Source: Gammaproteobacteria bacterium (GTDB lineage Bacteria > Pseudomonadota > Gammaproteobacteria > Arenicellales > Arenicellaceae). From it: DNA of 7,947 bases. Positions 5,962-7,947 of the stretch are shown here, in pieces. The stretch covers positions 1-7,947 of the forward strand of contig DNHK01000078.1 of assembly GCA_003485905.1 (NCBI GenBank), given 5' to 3'. Made by a program: the position numbers and the translations under genes. Below the pieces are notes generated by a model that saw only the letters and a list, made by a program, of their open reading frames with translations, searched no databases and was not told the DNA's origin. Position 1 is the stretch's first letter, and the number at the start of each line of letters is the position of its first letter.

Positions 5962-5976
5962 TTCGAAGACTTCGAA
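5962..5976 (+). repeat. 15-bp palindrome TTCGAAG-A-CTTCGAA
   Basis: TTCGAAGACTTCGAA is a perfect 7+1+7 palindrome 60 bp beyond the dehydrogenase stop codon. As RNA it would form a 6-bp stem with a 3-nt loop on either strand. It may be part of a bidirectional transcript end or a protein-binding site. Confidence 0.6.
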
Positions 5977-6035
5977 AACATTCTGAAACTCTGAATCCAA
6001 ATAAATAGCTCGCGAAAATGCTCTTATACAGGTTG

Positions 6036-7841
6036 CTACCGAACCCCAAACCCGAGAAGCACATTGCCGGGCATTCCTCCGCTTAGGCCAACGTATCCTG
6101 AGCCAACGAACAACATGCCGCCAGCGACTGTAGGTCCTGGTGCGCCGCTAGAACCACCACGAGCGGGAACGCCGTTCACCGTTGTAAAATCCTGTAGCAT
6201 GTTAAAACTCCATGTGACTTGACCGCTAGCGGAATCATGGGCGGTAAGCGCTCCGGTTTGCCAACCGACAATTACCGCACCAGGTATTGCAGTAATGGCC
6301 GCGGTAATTCCAAGGTCGGAGTCACTCTGCGGCGGAAGGAACCATTTACGTTGCCCAGTCGCAACATCAAGAGCGGCTAATGTACCGTCGTTTAGACCAA
6401 AGTAGGCCGTAGTGTGATCGGCTGCACCGCCAAACAATATTTCTGCATCGCCGGCATTTTCCACGAGTTCTGCTTTCCACAGTAGTTTGCCATCTTGGTC
6501 GGGGTCATGTGCAAATACAAAGCCGCTTTTTTGTCCGGCGAGAAGCGTACGCTGACCGCCAGGCAGTGAGTGTAAGATCGGTGAGGTTCCAAAATCAAAA
6601 TCGGGGCCAAGCGGATCTGGGCAGTTCTCCGTAGGATCTTGCCCGCAAGCAACGAGCCAAGAATCGTTTTTCCAGTCCTGTACTGACCAAAGTAGTTCTC
6701 CGGTGTCCATATCGATCGCCATTACCGCATCGCTATTAATGTGTGCGGGCACGGTATAAGAATCGCCAGTGGCTACATAAACTGCTCGATTTTGCGGATC
6801 GATCGTCGGTGCATGCCAAATTGCAGCCCCGGCTCCGTTCCATAATTGCGTTCCTTGTGAATTTATTTTGTCGGGTACTGGTGCATCCGGTATGGCATAG
6901 CTTTTCCATAGTTGGCTTCCAGTTGCTGAGTTGAGAGCAACAATACTGCCGCGGAAGGTACAACAAGGATAATTGAGGCTACCACCAGCTGCCTCCTCGC
7001 GCGAAGAGACTGGAACGTACAGGCGGCCTTCATGTAGCGTAGGAGCACCTGTAACTACTGCAAGCGGATGCGGGTCGACTTTTGTCTTCCAAATCAGTTC
7101 TCCGGTTTCTGCGTCGACTGAGTACGCGTTGGCACGAATATCACCGAAGTATGCTGCGAGACGTCCAGGCTGGCCATCTACTCGCTCTATACTGATCGCG
7201 TTTCGCACGCCACTTTCGGCCAGAAACGACCAATGAACACAGCCTGTTTGGGCGTCCAGGGCATAAACATATCCGGTATCTACACCAACGAATACCCGGT
7301 CGTCTACGATCGTCGGTTGACCATACACGGACGAGACCCCAGGGAAACCAAAGGCCCATTTTAGTTCTAGCTCCGGCACATCGGCTGCCGAGATTCCGGG
7401 ATTAGGCTGAAACCGTGCATTCGTCGAATCTGGACTCCATCCATTCCATTGGGCGTTTCCTGCTTGAATATTCATATCCGTTGTTGCGGCGCAGCGGTTC
7501 GGCATATTTTCCGCGGCACCAGCTTCGATTGGCCCAATCTTACGACCACTGATGAATTCGGCCATTGCAAGTTTGACTTCGTCAGTAATCCCTTCGGCGT
7601 GAATTCGCATTGCACCTATGGTGATCGCTTGCAGGATGCTCTCAGGAGCCATTTGCTGGAGCGTATCTCGGGACACCGCACCTTCGACGCGTGGTGCATC
7701 GTTCACGTTATCGCCGTGACAGATGGCACATCGCTCGTCGATGGTTCGAATGACACGTGATGCCGTTTGCGCTTGTACCGTAGAGACTAATAACATTAGT
7801 GGTAGCAAAACCGCTGCCAGTAGAATTCGGGTTGAATACAT
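6036..7841 (-). CDS. Secreted quinohaemoprotein dehydrogenase, polyvinyl-alcohol dehydrogenase-like (cytochrome c + PQQ propeller)
   Basis: The 601-aa product is a periplasmic PQQ- and haem-containing dehydrogenase. A signal peptide ends near VQA-Q (residue 24). A cytochrome c domain follows with CAICH (C38, C41, H42) and a likely axial Met at M78 (TIGAM). The beta-propeller has W-type repeats ending in ALDAQTGCVHW, SVDAETGELIW, ALNSATGSQLW, AIDMDTGELLW, DPDQDGKLLW, ALDVATGQRKW and HDSASGQVTW. YPCCTFRGS (291-299) carries the adjacent Cys pair C293-C294 typical of PQQ alcohol dehydrogenases. WNGWSPDSTNARFQ (132-145) and PDFDFGTSPIL (413-423) are characteristic of the polyvinyl-alcohol dehydrogenase branch. 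Electrons would pass from PQQ to its own haem and on to a respiratory cytochrome. Haem is N-terminal, unlike type II alcohol dehydrogenases, where it is C-terminal. The natural substrate is probably an alcohol but is not determinable. No pvaB-like hydrolase or pqq biosynthesis gene is in view. The ATG at 7841 fits the signal peptide, and its ribosome site is weak. Confidence 0.92.
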   Translation of the reverse strand: MYSTRILLAAVLLPLMLLVSTVQAQTASRVIRTIDERCAICHGDNVNDAPRVEGAVSRDTLQQMAPESILQAITIGAMRIHAEGITDEVKLAMAEFISGRKIGPIEAGAAENMPNRCAATTDMNIQAGNAQWNGWSPDSTNARFQPNPGISAADVPELELKWAFGFPGVSSVYGQPTIVDDRVFVGVDTGYVYALDAQTGCVHWSFLAESGVRNAISIERVDGQPGRLAAYFGDIRANAYSVDAETGELIWKTKVDPHPLAVVTGAPTLHEGRLYVPVSSREEAAGGSLNYPCCTFRGSIVALNSATGSQLWKSYAIPDAPVPDKINSQGTQLWNGAGAAIWHAPTIDPQNRAVYVATGDSYTVPAHINSDAVMAIDMDTGELLWSVQDWKNDSWLVACGQDPTENCPDPLGPDFDFGTSPILHSLPGGQRTLLAGQKSGFVFAHDPDQDGKLLWKAELVENAGDAEILFGGAADHTTAYFGLNDGTLAALDVATGQRKWFLPPQSDSDLGITAAITAIPGAVIVGWQTGALTAHDSASGQVTWSFNMLQDFTTVNGVPARGGSSGAPGPTVAGGMLFVGSGYVGLSGGMPGNVLLGFGVR

Positions 7842-7862
7842 GTTTATTACGCTCGTCTATTA

Positions 7863-7891
7863 ATTATTTTAGTTCTTGGTCTTGCTCACAA
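7863..7891 (-). promoter_or_regulatory. Candidate promoter of the dehydrogenase gene
   Basis: Read on the minus strand, TTGTGA (plus 7886-7891) and AATAAT (plus 7863-7868, five of six consensus bases) are separated by exactly 17 bp. Transcription would start about 15 nt before the ATG. The -35 lies in the first of the LacI-like half-sites, a position suited to repression. The alternative is that this segment is coding for an upstream gene, which weakens the call. Confidence 0.35.
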
Positions 7892-7947
7892 TTGTAAGCG
7901 CTAACGACGATCTCCGGACGCCAGTCCCAGTGGCGAGGCCTTTCGAC
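7864..7947 (-). CDS. Possible 3' end of an upstream minus-strand gene, cut by the window edge
   Basis: One minus-strand frame is open from the window edge to a TAA at plus 7864-7866. It gives 27 codons and stops 22 bp before the dehydrogenase ATG, a spacing common inside operons. The peptide includes RPRHWDWRPEIVV and ends in DQELK. I do not recognise it. The other two minus frames are also open for part of this stretch, so openness alone proves little. If real, the dehydrogenase would be the second gene of an operon. Confidence 0.3.
   Translation of the reverse strand, partial: VERPRHWDWRPEIVVSAYNCEQDQELK
7884..7907 (-). promoter_or_regulatory. Three abutting LacI-type operator half-sites
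   Basis: The 8-mers GCTCACAA (7884-7891), TTGTAAGC (7892-7899) and GCTAACGA (7900-7907) follow one another without gaps in alternating orientation. Each is a version of TTGTnAGC or its complement. The pair at 7892-7907 has the CpG-centred palindrome (AAGCGCTA) typical of LacI/GalR-family sites. The site overlaps the -35 candidate of the dehydrogenase gene. No regulator gene is in the window. Confidence 0.4.

Larger units (their letters stand above)
5830..6035. other. Convergent intergenic region rich in short repeats
   Basis: This stretch separates the 3' ends of the GNAT and dehydrogenase genes. It contains three tandem copies of AACGCC (5869-5886), a small hairpin CGTAT-AAAA-ATACG (5903-5916) and a 15-bp palindrome centred on 5969. 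None is followed by a clear T-run on either strand, so I cannot name a terminator, although one or more may serve that role for both genes. Confidence 0.5.

Noticed and set aside
6743..7236. Plus-strand open frames across the dehydrogenase gene
   Set aside because: They are antisense shadows of a protein with clear haem and PQQ motifs, and have no motifs of their own.
7919..7935. CGCCA-GTCCCAG-TGGCG inverted repeat as a terminator
   Set aside because: The stem is five pairs with a 7-nt loop and no T-run on either strand, and it falls inside a possible coding end.

Overview
The window looks like chromosomal DNA of a gammaproteobacterium, possibly a marine or other environmental lineage of moderate GC content. 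The order sdhA-sdhB-sdhE is the beta/gammaproteobacterial arrangement. The iron-sulfur subunit itself is of the longer alphaproteobacterial/mitochondrial sequence type ([10 protein letters not shown] around the 2Fe-2S site) rather than the E. coli type. The taxon is inferred and cannot be fixed from this window. I see no phage, insertion sequence, CRISPR, tRNA or rRNA.

Region 1 (1-1293, + strand) is the end of a succinate dehydrogenase operon. It holds the last codons of sdhA (R-V-Y-stop, duplicated in tandem as a perfect 12-bp repeat), an unusually long sdhA-sdhB spacer, a complete sdhB, and sdhE, the factor that assists covalent FAD attachment to SdhA.

Region 2 (1444-4678, + strand) starts with a LysE/RhtB-family amino-acid exporter. 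After a 335-bp leader comes a tight two-gene operon: a DUF1611 P-loop protein (the family that includes the D-glutamate N-acetyltransferase DgcN) and a fold-type III PLP racemase of the alanine/ornithine racemase-like group. The racemase starts on a TTG that overlaps the DUF1611 stop codon (TTGA). Together they look like a D-amino-acid module, possibly with an exporter. This pair is the most interesting system in the window.

Region 3 (4679-5829, + strand) has a long stem-loop, a predicted lipoprotein with a cupin fold, and a GNAT-like acetyltransferase. They look like independent small genes.

Region 4 (5830-7947) is a convergent intergenic stretch with several short repeats, then a minus-strand gene for a secreted quinohaemoprotein. 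This protein joins an N-terminal cytochrome c domain to a PQQ-type beta-propeller and resembles polyvinyl-alcohol dehydrogenase (cytochrome). Upstream of it lie three abutting LacI-operator-like half-sites and a possible promoter, but the same bases could instead be the 3' end of another minus-strand gene cut by the window edge.
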